Origin: Acidobacteriota bacterium
Lineage (GTDB): Bacteria; Acidobacteriota; Terriglobia; UBA7540
Direction of reading: 5' to 3'
Assembly (NCBI GenBank): GCA_902812465.1
Contig: CADDZE010000022.1
Span: 1-61,377 of the forward strand
DNA: 61,377 nt
The notes under the pieces are model-generated. The model saw only the letters and a program-made list of their open reading frames with translations. It was not told where the DNA came from and did not search any database. Below, in pieces: positions 37,476-46,988 of the stretch. The translations under genes were made by a program, and so were the position numbers. Position 1 is the first letter of the stretch. Each line of letters opens with the position of its first letter.

Positions 37476-38606
37476 TCACACTTGTACGGCCAGCGTGGTT
37501 GCGGTGCGGATAACGGGGCGGTAGAGCGTGTCGCGCTCGACGGGCTCGCAGCCTGCCTCGCGAATGAGGCGCACGATTTGCTGGCGGGTCATCGCCTGGG
37601 GGGTGGTGGCGCCGGCATCGTGATAGATCTTTTCCTCTACCACGGTGCCGTCCAGGTCGTCGGCGCCAAAGCGCAGCGCGACCTGAGCCACGCGCGAGGT
37701 CATCATAATCCAATAGGCCTTGATATGGGGAAAATTATCCAGCATCAGGCGTGAGATGGCCACGTTCTTGAGATCGGTGAAGCCCGTCGTCTCACGCCAC
37801 GGCACCTTCGTGCCCAGCGCGGTGTTCGCCGGGTGGAAGGCCAAGGGGATGAACGCCAGAAAACCGCGGGTTTGGTCCTGGAGCTGGCGGAGCTGGCACA
37901 AATGGTCGACGCGATCCTCGGCTGACTCGATGTGGCCGTAAAGCATGGTGGCGTTGGAGTGCAGGCCGAGCTCGTGAGCCGTGCGGTGCACCTTCAGCCA
38001 GGTGTACGCGCCGATCTTGTGGTCGCAGATTACCCGGCGGACAGCGGGAGCAAAAATCTCCGCGCCGCCTCCCGGCAGCGAACCCAGGCCGGCTTCCTTC
38101 AATCGCTCTAGCACCTCGCGGATCGGCAGGCGCGTGATGTGGGAGTAGTAGGCGATCTCGACCGCGGTGAAAGCTTTCAGGTGGACCGCCGGGAAGCGCT
38201 CCTTCAATCCGCGCAGCAGGTCAACATAATACTGAAAGGGAAGGTCGGGATGCAGGCCGCCGACAATATGGAACTCGGTCACCGCTTCGGTCCAGCCTTC
38301 GCCCGCTTTCTGGAAAGCCTCTTCGAGGGCCAGGGTATAGGCGCCGGGGGCATTGCGGCTGCGGCCAAAGGCGCAAAGTTTGCAGCTGGCTACACAAACG
38401 TTGGTCGGATTGATGTGGCGGTTGACGTTGAAATACGTTTGCCGGCCGTGCAGTCGCTCGCGGACGCGGTGCGCCAGGTAGCCGATAAAGAGCAGGTCAT
38501 TCGAGCGGTAGAGGGTGACGCCATCCTCAAAGGTCAGGCGTTCGCCAGCGGCGATCTTCTCGGCAATGGGCTCAAGGCGTGAATCTTCCGGTCGTGGGTG
38601 TGGCAT
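37476..38606 (-). CDS. mqnE: Aminofutalosine synthase MqnE (radical SAM)
   Basis: A 376-aa radical SAM enzyme. NVNRHINPTNVCVASCKLCA carries the cluster-binding CxxxCxxC, followed by FHIVGGLHPDLPFQYYVDLL, AFTAVEIAYYSHITRLP, GSLPGGGAEIFAPAVRRVIC and NATMLYGHIESAEDRVDHLC, all matching MqnE. It joins a chorismate-derived enolpyruvyl benzoate with SAM in the futalosine route to menaquinone. The ATG at 38606 is preferred over an upstream frame opening at 38756. It is convergent with the isomerase gene, 14 bp away. CofH is the closest look-alike, but the context and sequence favour MqnE. Confidence 0.92.
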   Translation of the reverse strand: MPHPRPEDSRLEPIAEKIAAGERLTFEDGVTLYRSNDLLFIGYLAHRVRERLHGRQTYFNVNRHINPTNVCVASCKLCAFGRSRNAPGAYTLALEEAFQKAGEGWTEAVTEFHIVGGLHPDLPFQYYVDLLRGLKERFPAVHLKAFTAVEIAYYSHITRLPIREVLERLKEAGLGSLPGGGAEIFAPAVRRVICDHKIGAYTWLKVHRTAHELGLHSNATMLYGHIESAEDRVDHLCQLRQLQDQTRGFLAFIPLAFHPANTALGTKVPWRETTGFTDLKNVAISRLMLDNFPHIKAYWIMMTSRVAQVALRFGADDLDGTVVEEKIYHDAGATTPQAMTRQQIVRLIREAGCEPVERDTLYRPVIRTATTLAVQV

Positions 38607-38718
38607 CGGTGTTGAAAGTGCTATTGTACGGGCGAAGGCGCGCGGAAGGCAAATGGAGAACGAAAAGCGACCGCTTGCTGCTCGTTCGCGACTCCCAACT
38701 CCCGCTGGTTCAGCCGTG

Positions 38719-39135
38719 ATGGAACGCTTCAGGATTCTCGAGCACCCCGCCGACATCGGCTTTGAAGCCTATGGGACAACCCTCGAGGAGGTGTTCGCCC
38801 ACGCGGCACAGGCCTTGATGAGCCTCGTCATTGACTTGGCGACGATCCGCCCAACTATGCAAGTCCCTATTCGCGTGGAGGGTCCCGACCTACCGGGCCT
38901 GCTCGTCAACTGGCTGAGTGAGATTCTATACTTACAAGATGGCGAGGGTTGGCTCCTGCGGGATTTTGAAATGAAGAGTGTGCGCTCGCAAGAAGTGAGT
39001 GCATTGGCCCGCGGCGAGCGGTTTGAAAGAGGGCGGCATCAGTTGAAGCTGCTGGTCAAGGCTGTCACCTATCACCAGCTGAAGCTGGAACAGACGGCCG
39101 CGGGATGGCGGGCCCAGGTCTATGTGGATGTCTGA
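38719..39135 (+). CDS. Archease
   Basis: A 138-aa archease of normal size: FRILEHPADIGFEAYGTTLE, with the calcium-binding Asp of HPADIGFEA, VFAHAAQALMSLVIDL, LLVNWLSEILYLQDGEGWLL and the C-terminal RHQLKLLVKAVTYHQLKLEQ. Archease activates RtcB by promoting its guanylylation, and is commonly encoded next to rtcB. Here rtcB is one gene downstream. The next gene overlaps the archease stop by 14 nt. Confidence 0.93.
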   Translation: MERFRILEHPADIGFEAYGTTLEEVFAHAAQALMSLVIDLATIRPTMQVPIRVEGPDLPGLLVNWLSEILYLQDGEGWLLRDFEMKSVRSQEVSALARGERFERGRHQLKLLVKAVTYHQLKLEQTAAGWRAQVYVDV

Positions 39136-40108
39136 GAGGAAATCCGACGTTGGATGGAGGCAGCACGCCTTCTGGGTGGTGCTGGGTGCTGCAGGGCTGG
39201 TGCCGCTCGTAATCCGATGCTCCGCCCTTCGGGCAGCGGGTGAGCGCTACACCGTGAAGGAGCTCAAGCCCGGGGTTTTCGTCTGGCTACCCGAGGACAT
39301 CATCGAGCAGGACGGCGACCCGGAATTCAGCCGCGCTGCCAATGCGGGCTTCATCGTGGCTCCAGACGGCGTGATCGTAGTGGACACCACTAACACACCG
39401 TTCCATGGCCGCGAGCTGCTCTACGAGATCCGGCACCACACGGACCGGCCAGTGAAGGCGGTGGTCGACATGAGCGCCAGTCCCGATGAGGTGCTCGGCA
39501 ACGAAGTCTTCCTGGATCTCCAGGCTCCCATCATCGCCACGGCGGAAGTGGCCCGCGAGATCGAACAGTACCAGCGCGACCTGTCCATGCGTCTGCGGGG
39601 GGACGACAAGTTGGAGCAGCGGATGCGCGGCGTGCACATCCGCTTCCCGGACCGAACCTTCAGTGGCGAAATGACGCTGGAGGGCGGTGGGCAGCCCGTA
39701 AAGCTTATCAGCCTGGCGACGGGGACATCCGAAAGGGAGGCGGCCGTTTATCTGCCGGCCGCTCGCGTGGCGTTTCTGGGTGATATCTTCGAGAACGGCT
39801 ACTTCCCCAGGCTCGGCCGCCGCGAGGTGCATCAGTGGACCAACGTCCTGCGGCAAGTCGAACACTGGGACGTCGAGTACTTCGTTCCCGCGCATGGCGA
39901 TCCGGCGGGCAAAGCAGAGCTGGTGGCGTTCCGCCAATTTCTCGAGTGGCTCACCCGCGAAGTGGAAACGCGTGTTGGTGCGCATGAAAGCGAAGCGGAG
40001 GTGAAACGCGAACTTGATTCGCTGCCTAACTATCACTGGCACGCACCCGAGAGAGCCGGCCAATTGGTCCGGGACGTCTATCGGCAAACTTCCGGCACCA
40101 GTCATTGA
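39122..40108 (+). CDS. MBL-fold protein with degenerate active site
   Basis: A 328-aa protein with a membrane anchor or signal segment near residues 14-30 (HAFWVVLGAAGLVPLVI). The core follows the MBL layout, YTVKELKPGVFVWLPE, NAGFIVAPDGVIVVDTTN, VKAVVDMSASPDEVLGNEVF, VKLISLATGTSEREAAVYLP, VEYFVPAHGDPAGKAELVAF, but the HxHxDH signature expected after VKAVV is replaced by DMSASPDEV, and the later GHTPGD site by GTSEREA. Only the HGDP His is kept. It sits between archease and rtcB; whether it takes part in RNA repair or just shares the operon is open. Confidence 0.75.
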   Translation: MWMSERKSDVGWRQHAFWVVLGAAGLVPLVIRCSALRAAGERYTVKELKPGVFVWLPEDIIEQDGDPEFSRAANAGFIVAPDGVIVVDTTNTPFHGRELLYEIRHHTDRPVKAVVDMSASPDEVLGNEVFLDLQAPIIATAEVAREIEQYQRDLSMRLRGDDKLEQRMRGVHIRFPDRTFSGEMTLEGGGQPVKLISLATGTSEREAAVYLPAARVAFLGDIFENGYFPRLGRREVHQWTNVLRQVEHWDVEYFVPAHGDPAGKAELVAFRQFLEWLTREVETRVGAHESEAEVKRELDSLPNYHWHAPERAGQLVRDVYRQTSGTSH

Positions 40109-40162
40109 CTCGATGAATCCGTGAGCCAAGATCGATGCTTGGTCACCTGATATTTCCAAACT

Positions 40163-41611
40163 ATGTCTCTAGAACGTTCCCAACTGCAGCAACTCGATGA
40201 TTACCGCTGGCTGATCCCGCAGGGTACCAAGCCCGGCATGCGGACCGACGCGCTCGTTTATGCTAATGAGCGCCTGTTGCAGGACCTGTTGAAGGATCAG
40301 TCGCTCGAGCAGGCCATGAACGTGGCGATGCTCCCTGGCATCGCTGGGCGCTCCCTGGCTATGCCGGATATTCACCAGGGCTACGGTTTCCCGATCGGCG
40401 GTGTCGCCGCCACACTGCCGGATGAAGGCGGCGTCATCTCGCCGGGTGGCGTCGGGTTTGACATCAACTGCGGCGTTCGTCTGCTGGCCAGCACCCTCAC
40501 CGTCGATGCCGTGCGGCCCAGGCTGCGCGATCTGGTGAATCAGCTCTTCCGCGATGTTCCCTCGGGCGCCGGACGCGGCGGCTACGTGCGCGCCTCCTAC
40601 CAAGACCTCGAGCGCATTCTGCGGGAAGGTGCCGCCTGGATGGTCGAGAAGGGCTACGGCCAGCCGGAAGATCTCACCCACTGCGAAGAGAACGGAGCCA
40701 TCGATGGGGCTGACCCCGACGCGGTGAGCGACCGCGCCAAGAAGCGCGGCTTGCCGCAAGTCGGGACGCTCGGCTCCGGAAACCACTTCCTCGAGGTGCA
40801 GTACGTCGAACGCGTTTTTGAGCCCGAAATCGCCCAGACCCTTGGCCTCTACGAGCACCAAGTGGTAGTGCTGATCCATTCCGGTTCGCGCGGCTTGGGA
40901 CATCAGGTCTGCACGGATTACCTGCGCGACATGGATGAGGCGATGCGCCGCTACGGCATCAGCCTGCCCGACCGGCAATTGGCCTGCGTGCCCGTCCACT
41001 CGCGGGAAGGGCAGGCATACCTGGCAGCCATGCGCGCCGCCGCCAATTTTGCCTGGGCTAACCGTCAGGGCATCACCCACTTCACGCGGCAAGCGTTCAA
41101 GCGCATCTTCGGGGAAAAGGAGGAGCTGCGCGTGGTTTATGACGTCTGCCACAACATTGCCAAGCTCGAGCGCCACCGCGTGGACGGACGTGAGCGTCAA
41201 GTAATGGTGCATCGCAAGGGCGCCACGCGGGCGTTCCCGGCCGGCCGTCCGGAGATCCCGGAAGCGTACCGGGCGACGGGGCAACCCGTGTTAATTCCCG
41301 GATCGATGGGAACGGCCAGCTATGTCTTGGTAGGGGCTGAAGGGGCGATGCAGGAGACTTTCGGCACCACCTGCCATGGTGCGGGCCGCGTCCTGAGCCG
41401 CACCGCTGCCAAGAAGTCCGAGTATGCGCAGAACGCGCGCCAGCGGCTGGAGGAGCAGGGAATCATCGTTCGCGCGGAGACGAAGGACGGCATTACCGAG
41501 GAGATTCCGGAAGCTTACAAGGACGTAGACACGGTTATCGACGTCGTACACAATGCGGGATTGTCCCAGCGGGTGGCACGGCTAAGGCCGATTGGAGTGA
41601 TCAAGGGATAG
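40163..41611 (+). CDS. rtcB: RNA-splicing ligase RtcB
   Basis: A 482-aa RtcB. Conserved blocks: MLPGIAGRSLAMPDIHQGYG, FPIGGVAATLP, GGVGFDINCGVRLLASTLT (metal Asp and Cys), GTLGSGNHFLEVQYV, VVVLIHSGSRGLGHQVC, VVYDVCHNIAKLERH, MVHRKGATRAFPAG and GSMGTASYVLVGAEGAMQET, with the guanylylated His in TCHGAGRVLSRTAAKK. RtcB ligates 2',3'-cyclic-phosphate or 3'-phosphate ends to 5'-OH ends with GTP and Mn(II), in RNA repair or tRNA healing. Upstream, archease is the usual activator. Confidence 0.98.
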   Translation: MSLERSQLQQLDDYRWLIPQGTKPGMRTDALVYANERLLQDLLKDQSLEQAMNVAMLPGIAGRSLAMPDIHQGYGFPIGGVAATLPDEGGVISPGGVGFDINCGVRLLASTLTVDAVRPRLRDLVNQLFRDVPSGAGRGGYVRASYQDLERILREGAAWMVEKGYGQPEDLTHCEENGAIDGADPDAVSDRAKKRGLPQVGTLGSGNHFLEVQYVERVFEPEIAQTLGLYEHQVVVLIHSGSRGLGHQVCTDYLRDMDEAMRRYGISLPDRQLACVPVHSREGQAYLAAMRAAANFAWANRQGITHFTRQAFKRIFGEKEELRVVYDVCHNIAKLERHRVDGRERQVMVHRKGATRAFPAGRPEIPEAYRATGQPVLIPGSMGTASYVLVGAEGAMQETFGTTCHGAGRVLSRTAAKKSEYAQNARQRLEEQGIIVRAETKDGITEEIPEAYKDVDTVIDVVHNAGLSQRVARLRPIGVIKG

Positions 41612-41737
41612 AAGGGCATCGTCCGTGATGGACCGTGGGGCTGGCGGCGCCCTGGCGTTCTGCAACAAACTCGCCACTGTACCGCCAAAAGCGCACGCCG
41701 TGGGAAATGCGTTGTCTGGACTTGGCGGATCGGCGGG

Positions 41738-42220
41738 TCAACCCCCTTTCTCCTCGCCCGTTTGCTCCATCAGGTAGTTTTCCAGTCCCACATCGCGAAT
41801 GATTTGCAGCTGCGACTCGAGGAAGTCGACGTGGTCTTCCTCGTCCTGGAGAATGGGCTTGAGGAAGTCGGCGGTGCCGTGATCGCCGGCCATCTGGCAG
41901 ATAGCAATGCCCTTGTTATACTCCGCCACGGCGCTGATCTCGAGCGCCAAGTCGTTTTCGAGCTGCTCCTTCACCGTCTGGCCGATGTTAAGACGCGGCA
42001 GGTCCGCCATATTGGGCAGGCCCTCGAGAAAGAGGATGCGCTCGATGAGGATTTCGGCGTGCTTCATCTCGCCGACAGCTTGCTGCTTGATCTGTTCACT
42101 GAGGCGCGTATAGCCCCAGTTCTCGCACATCTCCGCGTGGAGGAAGTACTGGCTGATGGCGCCCAGCTCCTCCTTCAGCGCGGCCGCGAGCACGTTCATC
42201 ACCTCGGGTTTTCCTTTCAT
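41738..42220 (-). CDS. bfr: Bacterioferritin
   Basis: A 160-aa ferritin-like protein matching Bfr. Ferroxidase ligands at the positions known from E. coli Bfr are all present: Glu18, Glu51, His54, Glu94, Glu127 and His130. Met52 in EMKHAE, the haem ligand of classical Bfr, is also kept. Each cage of 24 stores iron and detoxifies Fe(II) with peroxide. It lies 25 bp after the HAMP protein gene on the same strand, hence likely cotranscribed. Confidence 0.96.
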   Translation of the reverse strand: MKGKPEVMNVLAAALKEELGAISQYFLHAEMCENWGYTRLSEQIKQQAVGEMKHAEILIERILFLEGLPNMADLPRLNIGQTVKEQLENDLALEISAVAEYNKGIAICQMAGDHGTADFLKPILQDEEDHVDFLESQLQIIRDVGLENYLMEQTGEEKGG

Positions 42221-42245
42221 CGAGGCACCTCTGCCGTGGTCATCT

Positions 42246-43268
42246 CTATCGCACCATCCGTGCCTGTTCTTCCCGCTCGCGGACGTGGGCGATTAGCTGC
42301 CGAACGCTGTTGGCCAGTTGCACCACCTCGCCTTCGCCGCGAACGTCGAACTCGATCTCGTAGTTCCCGGCAGCTGCGTGGTCCACCGCCTCCTTGAGGT
42401 CCAAGAGCGGCTTCACCACCTGGCGCGGCAGGACGAAGCTCACAGCGACGCTCAGCACCAAGGTGAGGAAGGAAGCAATGCCCAGCACCCATTCCGCGCG
42501 GCGGATCAGCTTGCGTGCCTCCTCGTGCCCGCGCTCTACTCGCTCCCAGCTGCGCTTTTCGAGCTCCCCCACAAGCCGGATGATTTCCGCGCTGGAAGTC
42601 TCCAAACCGCTCGACGCTTGGCGTAACGCCGGATCGTCGGCCTCAAGCGTCTCGGTAATCTGGGCGTCAAAGGAGCCTACGCGGTTGCGCAAATCGGCGA
42701 GGAGCTCGGTGCGGCTCGTCCGGTTCGACTTTCTGAGCAGGTCGTTGAGGTCGTTTTCGTAAGCGCGGATCACCTGCCGGATGCGCTCGCCCGGTGCTTC
42801 GCCGCCCTCGCCCATGTGCTCGACGGCCGCATTCAACTGCTGGCGGTAGCGCAGGAGCTGGTCCAAAATCTTCTGCGTGGTATCATTCTCGGCCGGCTGA
42901 AGTCCGCGGCAGGTAGTAATGATGGCTTCCAGGCGCGCCAGCGCCTGGCGGTTTTCCTGTAAGTCGGCCGGGTCGTGCAGGAGGAAGTAGTTCCGTTCCG
43001 CGCGCCGGGCCTCCTGCATCTCCACGGAGGCACGCTCAGCGAGCGTCGCCACTGGCGCGTCGACACTCACAATGCTGTCGACGATCCAGCCCATCCGGAA
43101 AAGGTAATAGACCGCCAGCAAGATGACGGGAACCAGGATGAGCCGCGCTAAGGCCAGGCTGTACGCCACTCGCCGGCGCAGCGAGACGCCGCGGGCAAAT
43201 ACCCGCATCGGCTTATGAACACGCCAGCCGACCTTCCCCAGAATCGAAAGCCGCTCTCTGCCAGGCAT
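42246..43268 (-). CDS. Membrane sensor protein with HAMP domain, no output domain
   Basis: A 340-aa protein. A first membrane helix (SLALARLILVPVILLAVYYL, residues about 38-57), a large periplasmic helical bundle (MQEARRAERNYFLLHDPADL, then RQALARLEAIITTCRGL, YRQQLNAAVEH, LRNRVGSFDAQITETLEADD), a second helix (VLGIASFLTLVLSVAVSFVL) and a HAMP linker (QVVKPLLDLKEAVDHAAAGN, YEIEFDVRGEGEVVQLANSV) are present, and the protein ends 20 residues later. There is no kinase, cyclase or methyl-accepting domain. It may signal to a separate partner, or be an orphan after loss of its output domain; the next gene is bfr. Confidence 0.85.
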   Translation of the reverse strand: MPGRERLSILGKVGWRVHKPMRVFARGVSLRRRVAYSLALARLILVPVILLAVYYLFRMGWIVDSIVSVDAPVATLAERASVEMQEARRAERNYFLLHDPADLQENRQALARLEAIITTCRGLQPAENDTTQKILDQLLRYRQQLNAAVEHMGEGGEAPGERIRQVIRAYENDLNDLLRKSNRTSRTELLADLRNRVGSFDAQITETLEADDPALRQASSGLETSSAEIIRLVGELEKRSWERVERGHEEARKLIRRAEWVLGIASFLTLVLSVAVSFVLPRQVVKPLLDLKEAVDHAAAGNYEIEFDVRGEGEVVQLANSVRQLIAHVREREEQARMVR

Positions 43269-43451
43269 AAGACCTGCTCAACAGGCTCGATCAGTGCGAA
43301 TCTTGCTGCCGCTCGGCCCCGTTGGGCCTTGCCGGGCGTCTGATGATCTAACCTCCTTGGAACTTCCCCGACCCAGTGAGCGTATTATACTCGCAGGTGG
43401 GACGCAAGCCGAGCCTAGCATGAGCCCGCCCTGGACGGCGCAGGCGGAACG

Positions 43452-43778
43452 ATGTATTGCCCACAATGCGGTAGAGAGTACAGCGAAAGAGTCAACTTCT
43501 GCTGCAATTGTGGCGCGCCCATGGTGGCACCTCCGGCCAAGCCCCCGCGCAAGCTTACCTTATCGCGCACGGACAAGAAGATTGGCGGCGTGTGCGGCGG
43601 ATTCGCGGAATACTTCGAAGTAGATGCGACGCTGGTCCGCCTGATCTGGGTGATCATGGCGCTCTTCGCGGGCTGGGGCGTGATTGGATACTTGGTCTGC
43701 TGGCTCGTGATGCCCCACGTGCCTGAGGCCCAGGAGCCCGCCCAGGCGGTTGTTCAACCCCAGACACAGAGTCATTAA
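43452..43778 (+). CDS. PspC-domain protein with N-terminal zinc ribbon
   Basis: A 108-aa protein. [20 protein letters not shown] is a zinc ribbon (two CxxC pairs). [40 protein letters not shown] and [19 protein letters not shown] form a PspC domain with its membrane helix. PspC proteins respond to envelope stress in the phage-shock system of enterobacteria, but in other phyla act alone. No pspA is nearby. A -10-like TATTAT is at 43383, but the -35 spacing is poor. Confidence 0.9.
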   Translation: MYCPQCGREYSERVNFCCNCGAPMVAPPAKPPRKLTLSRTDKKIGGVCGGFAEYFEVDATLVRLIWVIMALFAGWGVIGYLVCWLVMPHVPEAQEPAQAVVQPQTQSH

Positions 43779-43915
43779 ATCGGCGGTTGGCCCCGTTTGA
43801 ACCGCGGGTCAAGCGCGCGATGAGTCTCCGTGTGGATCGCCCATACCAGTAAATATTAACTCTTGGACTGACCCAGTCATGGAGCGACTTATGTCGAAAT
43901 GCTCAACAAAACTCG

Positions 43916-45343
43916 TCATGGACGCCTCGGCCAGGAGGATCTCTGTGACTCGTGGCTGGGTCTCGCCCGCCGCAAACGGCTTTGGGTCCACAGCCAGTAG
44001 GCTGGGATGCCGCTGGCCACCAGCCCGAGGCACCAAGCGGCATCGGATGTGCGCTCGGCAAATGTCTCAGCCAGCAATAAAACCGCGACCAGAATGAATA
44101 TCGCCGAAACCCAGGGGTAGCCCCATGCGCGGTAAGGGCGAGGGAGGTTGGGTTCGCGCCGTCGCAGGATGATGAGGCTGAGTGTAACCAGTGCGTAGAA
44201 GATCCACTCTGAATAGATGGCCTTTGTGTATAGCGCCTGATAGGAGCCGCTCAGCGCAAATAGGCCAGCCACCAATGCTTGTGCCTCAAGAGATACCGCG
44301 GGCGTGCGGAAACGCGGATGCAAGTGCCCCAGGGCCGAGGGAAAGAGGCGGTCACACGCCTGAGCGTAAGGAATCCGCGAGCCGGAAAGGATCGAGCCAT
44401 TCAGCGTGGCAAACGTCGAGATCAACACGCCCGTAGCCACGAACGCGCCGCCCTGCCCGCCCAGGAAGCTGCGCGCGGCCTCAGCCGCTACTCTTGGCGT
44501 GTCCGCCACCTGCTGCGGCGTGAGCACGTAAAAGTAGGCCAGGTTGACCAGCACATAGACGATGAGCACCAGCATCGAGCCGCCAATCAGCGCCAGCGGC
44601 ATATTGCGCTCCGGGCGTTTTACTTCGCCGGCCACCATGTTCACGTTGTTCCACCCGTCGTACGCCCACAGCGCTGAGACGGTCGCTACCGCGACGCCTC
44701 CGTGCAATCCGGCTGCGGGCGCCGCTGCGTGCAGATGCTCGAACGACCCGTGGCCGAAGGCAAAGCCTCCCACGATGAGGATGGCCAAGATCGCCAGCTT
44801 GGCCAGCGTGAAGAGCGTTTGCAGCGCACCGCTGCGGCGAACCCCAAGAATGTTCAAGGCCGAAATGAAGCCGATTAAAAGGGTAGCCCCAACCTGAATT
44901 CCTGTAAGCTTGAGGGTGAAAGAATGCCCTGCCAGCGACGCCTGCCGCTGCCAAAGAACCGCTGCCAAACCCGGGAAAAAATACGCGAGATAGAGGAGAA
45001 AGCCGGTACCGATGGCGGCGATGGAGGCGGTCTTAGCCACGATGAATTGAGTCCAGCCGTACATAAACCCTAGGGCTGGCCCACAAGCGCGGCGCAGATA
45101 GATGTACTCGCCGCCGGCGGCGGGGATGGCGGCTCCGAGCTCCGCATAACCGAGCGCGCCGAAAAGGCTCAGCACGCCGGCCAACACCCAGACGGCGATC
45201 ACGCGCCAGGGCGTCCCGACACTGCGTAGCATGTCGCTCGAGACCAGGAAGACGGCCGTGCCGATCATGCTGCCGGCGACCACCGAAGTGGCACTGAAAG
45301 GGCCCAGGCCGCGAATAAGTTGAGCTTGTTGTTCACAAGGCAT
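43916..45343 (-). CDS. APC-family amino acid permease
   Basis: A 475-aa permease from the ATG at 45343 (frame open to 45418). Twelve hydrophobic helices with the APC signature at helix 1: IRGLGPFSATSVVAGSMIGT, FLVSSDML, then LGYAELGAAIPAAGGEYIYL, AYDGWNNVNMVAGEVKRPER (helix 6 substrate region) and GSRIPYAQACDRLFPSALGH. Transports an amino acid, probably with protons or by exchange; the specificity is not readable. Same strand and direction as the SSS transporter and GH20 genes upstream. Confidence 0.9.
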   Translation of the reverse strand: MPCEQQAQLIRGLGPFSATSVVAGSMIGTAVFLVSSDMLRSVGTPWRVIAVWVLAGVLSLFGALGYAELGAAIPAAGGEYIYLRRACGPALGFMYGWTQFIVAKTASIAAIGTGFLLYLAYFFPGLAAVLWQRQASLAGHSFTLKLTGIQVGATLLIGFISALNILGVRRSGALQTLFTLAKLAILAILIVGGFAFGHGSFEHLHAAAPAAGLHGGVAVATVSALWAYDGWNNVNMVAGEVKRPERNMPLALIGGSMLVLIVYVLVNLAYFYVLTPQQVADTPRVAAEAARSFLGGQGGAFVATGVLISTFATLNGSILSGSRIPYAQACDRLFPSALGHLHPRFRTPAVSLEAQALVAGLFALSGSYQALYTKAIYSEWIFYALVTLSLIILRRREPNLPRPYRAWGYPWVSAIFILVAVLLLAETFAERTSDAAWCLGLVASGIPAYWLWTQSRLRRARPSHESQRSSWPRRP

Positions 45344-45442
45344 GCCGAAAGTCCCTTCGGGGCTTGGGGTGTCCGCTTGTGGAACTCCATGGCTGGGCCC
45401 ATCGCACCGGCCAGTCATCCGTCATGGGCCTTGTTAATCTCA

Positions 45443-46885
45443 CTAGAGCGCGAAACTTGCCAGCCACCCGACGCCAAAGGTTATGCTGGTTCCCAGGGCA
45501 ACATACCACGTCCACGCCAAGTTTATGAGATGGGTTGCGTTCAGGACCATCACCGTAGCCAACGTGGCCAGGGCCAGCAATGCTCCGGCTAGGGCACCGC
45601 GCGCCGTAGCCCGCTTGGAAAGCACTCCGAGCAAGAAGATACCCAACATGCTGCCGTAGGGAACGGAGGCGATGGTCAGCGCGAGTTCCAGCACGCTCTG
45701 CTTCATCCGCTGTGCAGCCAGGGCGATGGCGATCAACGCACCACCCCACACCAGTGTCAACAGCCGGGACACGCGCATGTAATGCCGCTCGTCAGCCTGG
45801 GGGTGAATGAAAGGGCGGTAGAAGTCCATGACGGAGCTCGAGGCCAGCGAATTCAGGGCGGCGCTCAGGTTGGCCATTCCCGCAGCGATGATGGCAGCCA
45901 CGACGAGTCCCGCCAAGCCGGCCGGTAGCTGGGTGACGACGAACGTGGGAAAGATCTGGTCGGGGCGCGCGAACGGAACTGACGGTGGTGTGAACTGGTA
46001 AAAGACCCATAGCACCACGCCTGTGACCAGGAAAAGTGCAAACTGAAACAGAATGACCGCTCCGCTCGCTAGCAGCGCCACCTGGCTTTGCCGCTGGTTC
46101 CGCGCTGCCAGCAGCCGCTGCACAATGAGCTGATCCGTTCCATGGCTGGCGCTGGTGAGGAACGTTCCCCCAATCAGGCCGGACCAAAAAACATAGGGGT
46201 CGTGCCAATTGAATCCGAAGTTGAAAATCGCGAGCTTATGGCCCGCTCGCGCGGCGAGAAAGGTCACTTCTCTCCAGCCCCCGGGAATAGCGCACAGCGC
46301 AAGCACCAGGGCCAAGGCCGTCCCGGAGAGATAGATCAGCAGCTGGAGGACGTCGGTCCAAATCACTGCAGTAAGCCCGCCTTCCAGCGTGTAGAAGAGG
46401 GTCAGGAGCGTGATGACGACAATCGAGGCCAAAACACCGGACCTCAGGATCACGCCGATGACAAGGGAAAGGGCGAAGACACGCACGCCCTCGGCTAGCG
46501 CGCGGGTGACTAAAAACAGCGCCGCCGTGAACACCTTCAGGTTGCGGCCAAAGCGGCGTTCGATAAGCTGGTAGGCGGTGAAAAGCTCGCCGGCAAAGTA
46601 CCGCGGTATGAGCAGAAAGCTCACCACCACCCGTGCCACCAGGTAGCCGAACACGAGTTGGAGAAAGGCCAAATTCGAGCGGTAAGCGATGCCGGGCGTG
46701 CTGATGATGGTCAGGATGCTTGTTTCGGCAGAGACCACCGAAAACGCGATGGCCCACCAGGGAAGCCGGCGCCCGCCTAGAAAGTAATCGTGCAGGGTGC
46801 ACTGGCTCTTGCGAAAGTGCGCGCCGAAAAGGGTGATGCCTAGGAGGTAGGCAACCACTACCGCGAGATCGATGGAGTGCAGCAA
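45443..46885 (-). CDS. Sodium:solute symporter (SSS family)
   Basis: A 480-aa transporter with about 13 helices. Family landmarks: LHDYFLGGRRLPWWAIAFSV, ETSILTIISTPGIAYRSNLA, GTFLTSASHGTDQLIVQRLL, GMANLSAALNSLASSSVMDF and SVPYGSMLGIFLLGVLSKRA. The nearest typical relatives carry sugars or sialic acid-like substrates. It sits 103 bp downstream of the GH20 gene on the same strand, which makes an N-acetylhexosamine plausible as substrate; that is inference. Confidence 0.9.
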   Translation of the reverse strand: MLHSIDLAVVVAYLLGITLFGAHFRKSQCTLHDYFLGGRRLPWWAIAFSVVSAETSILTIISTPGIAYRSNLAFLQLVFGYLVARVVVSFLLIPRYFAGELFTAYQLIERRFGRNLKVFTAALFLVTRALAEGVRVFALSLVIGVILRSGVLASIVVITLLTLFYTLEGGLTAVIWTDVLQLLIYLSGTALALVLALCAIPGGWREVTFLAARAGHKLAIFNFGFNWHDPYVFWSGLIGGTFLTSASHGTDQLIVQRLLAARNQRQSQVALLASGAVILFQFALFLVTGVVLWVFYQFTPPSVPFARPDQIFPTFVVTQLPAGLAGLVVAAIIAAGMANLSAALNSLASSSVMDFYRPFIHPQADERHYMRVSRLLTLVWGGALIAIALAAQRMKQSVLELALTIASVPYGSMLGIFLLGVLSKRATARGALAGALLALATLATVMVLNATHLINLAWTWYVALGTSITFGVGWLASFAL

Positions 46886-46988
46886 GTGATTTCCGCCACG
46901 AGCGAGTAGTGAGCAGCCAGAAAATTGCCGACCTCCGGTCGACGACGGTGGTCCGATCAGGCAGTTCCCCCCGGGCCACTGCCTACCC

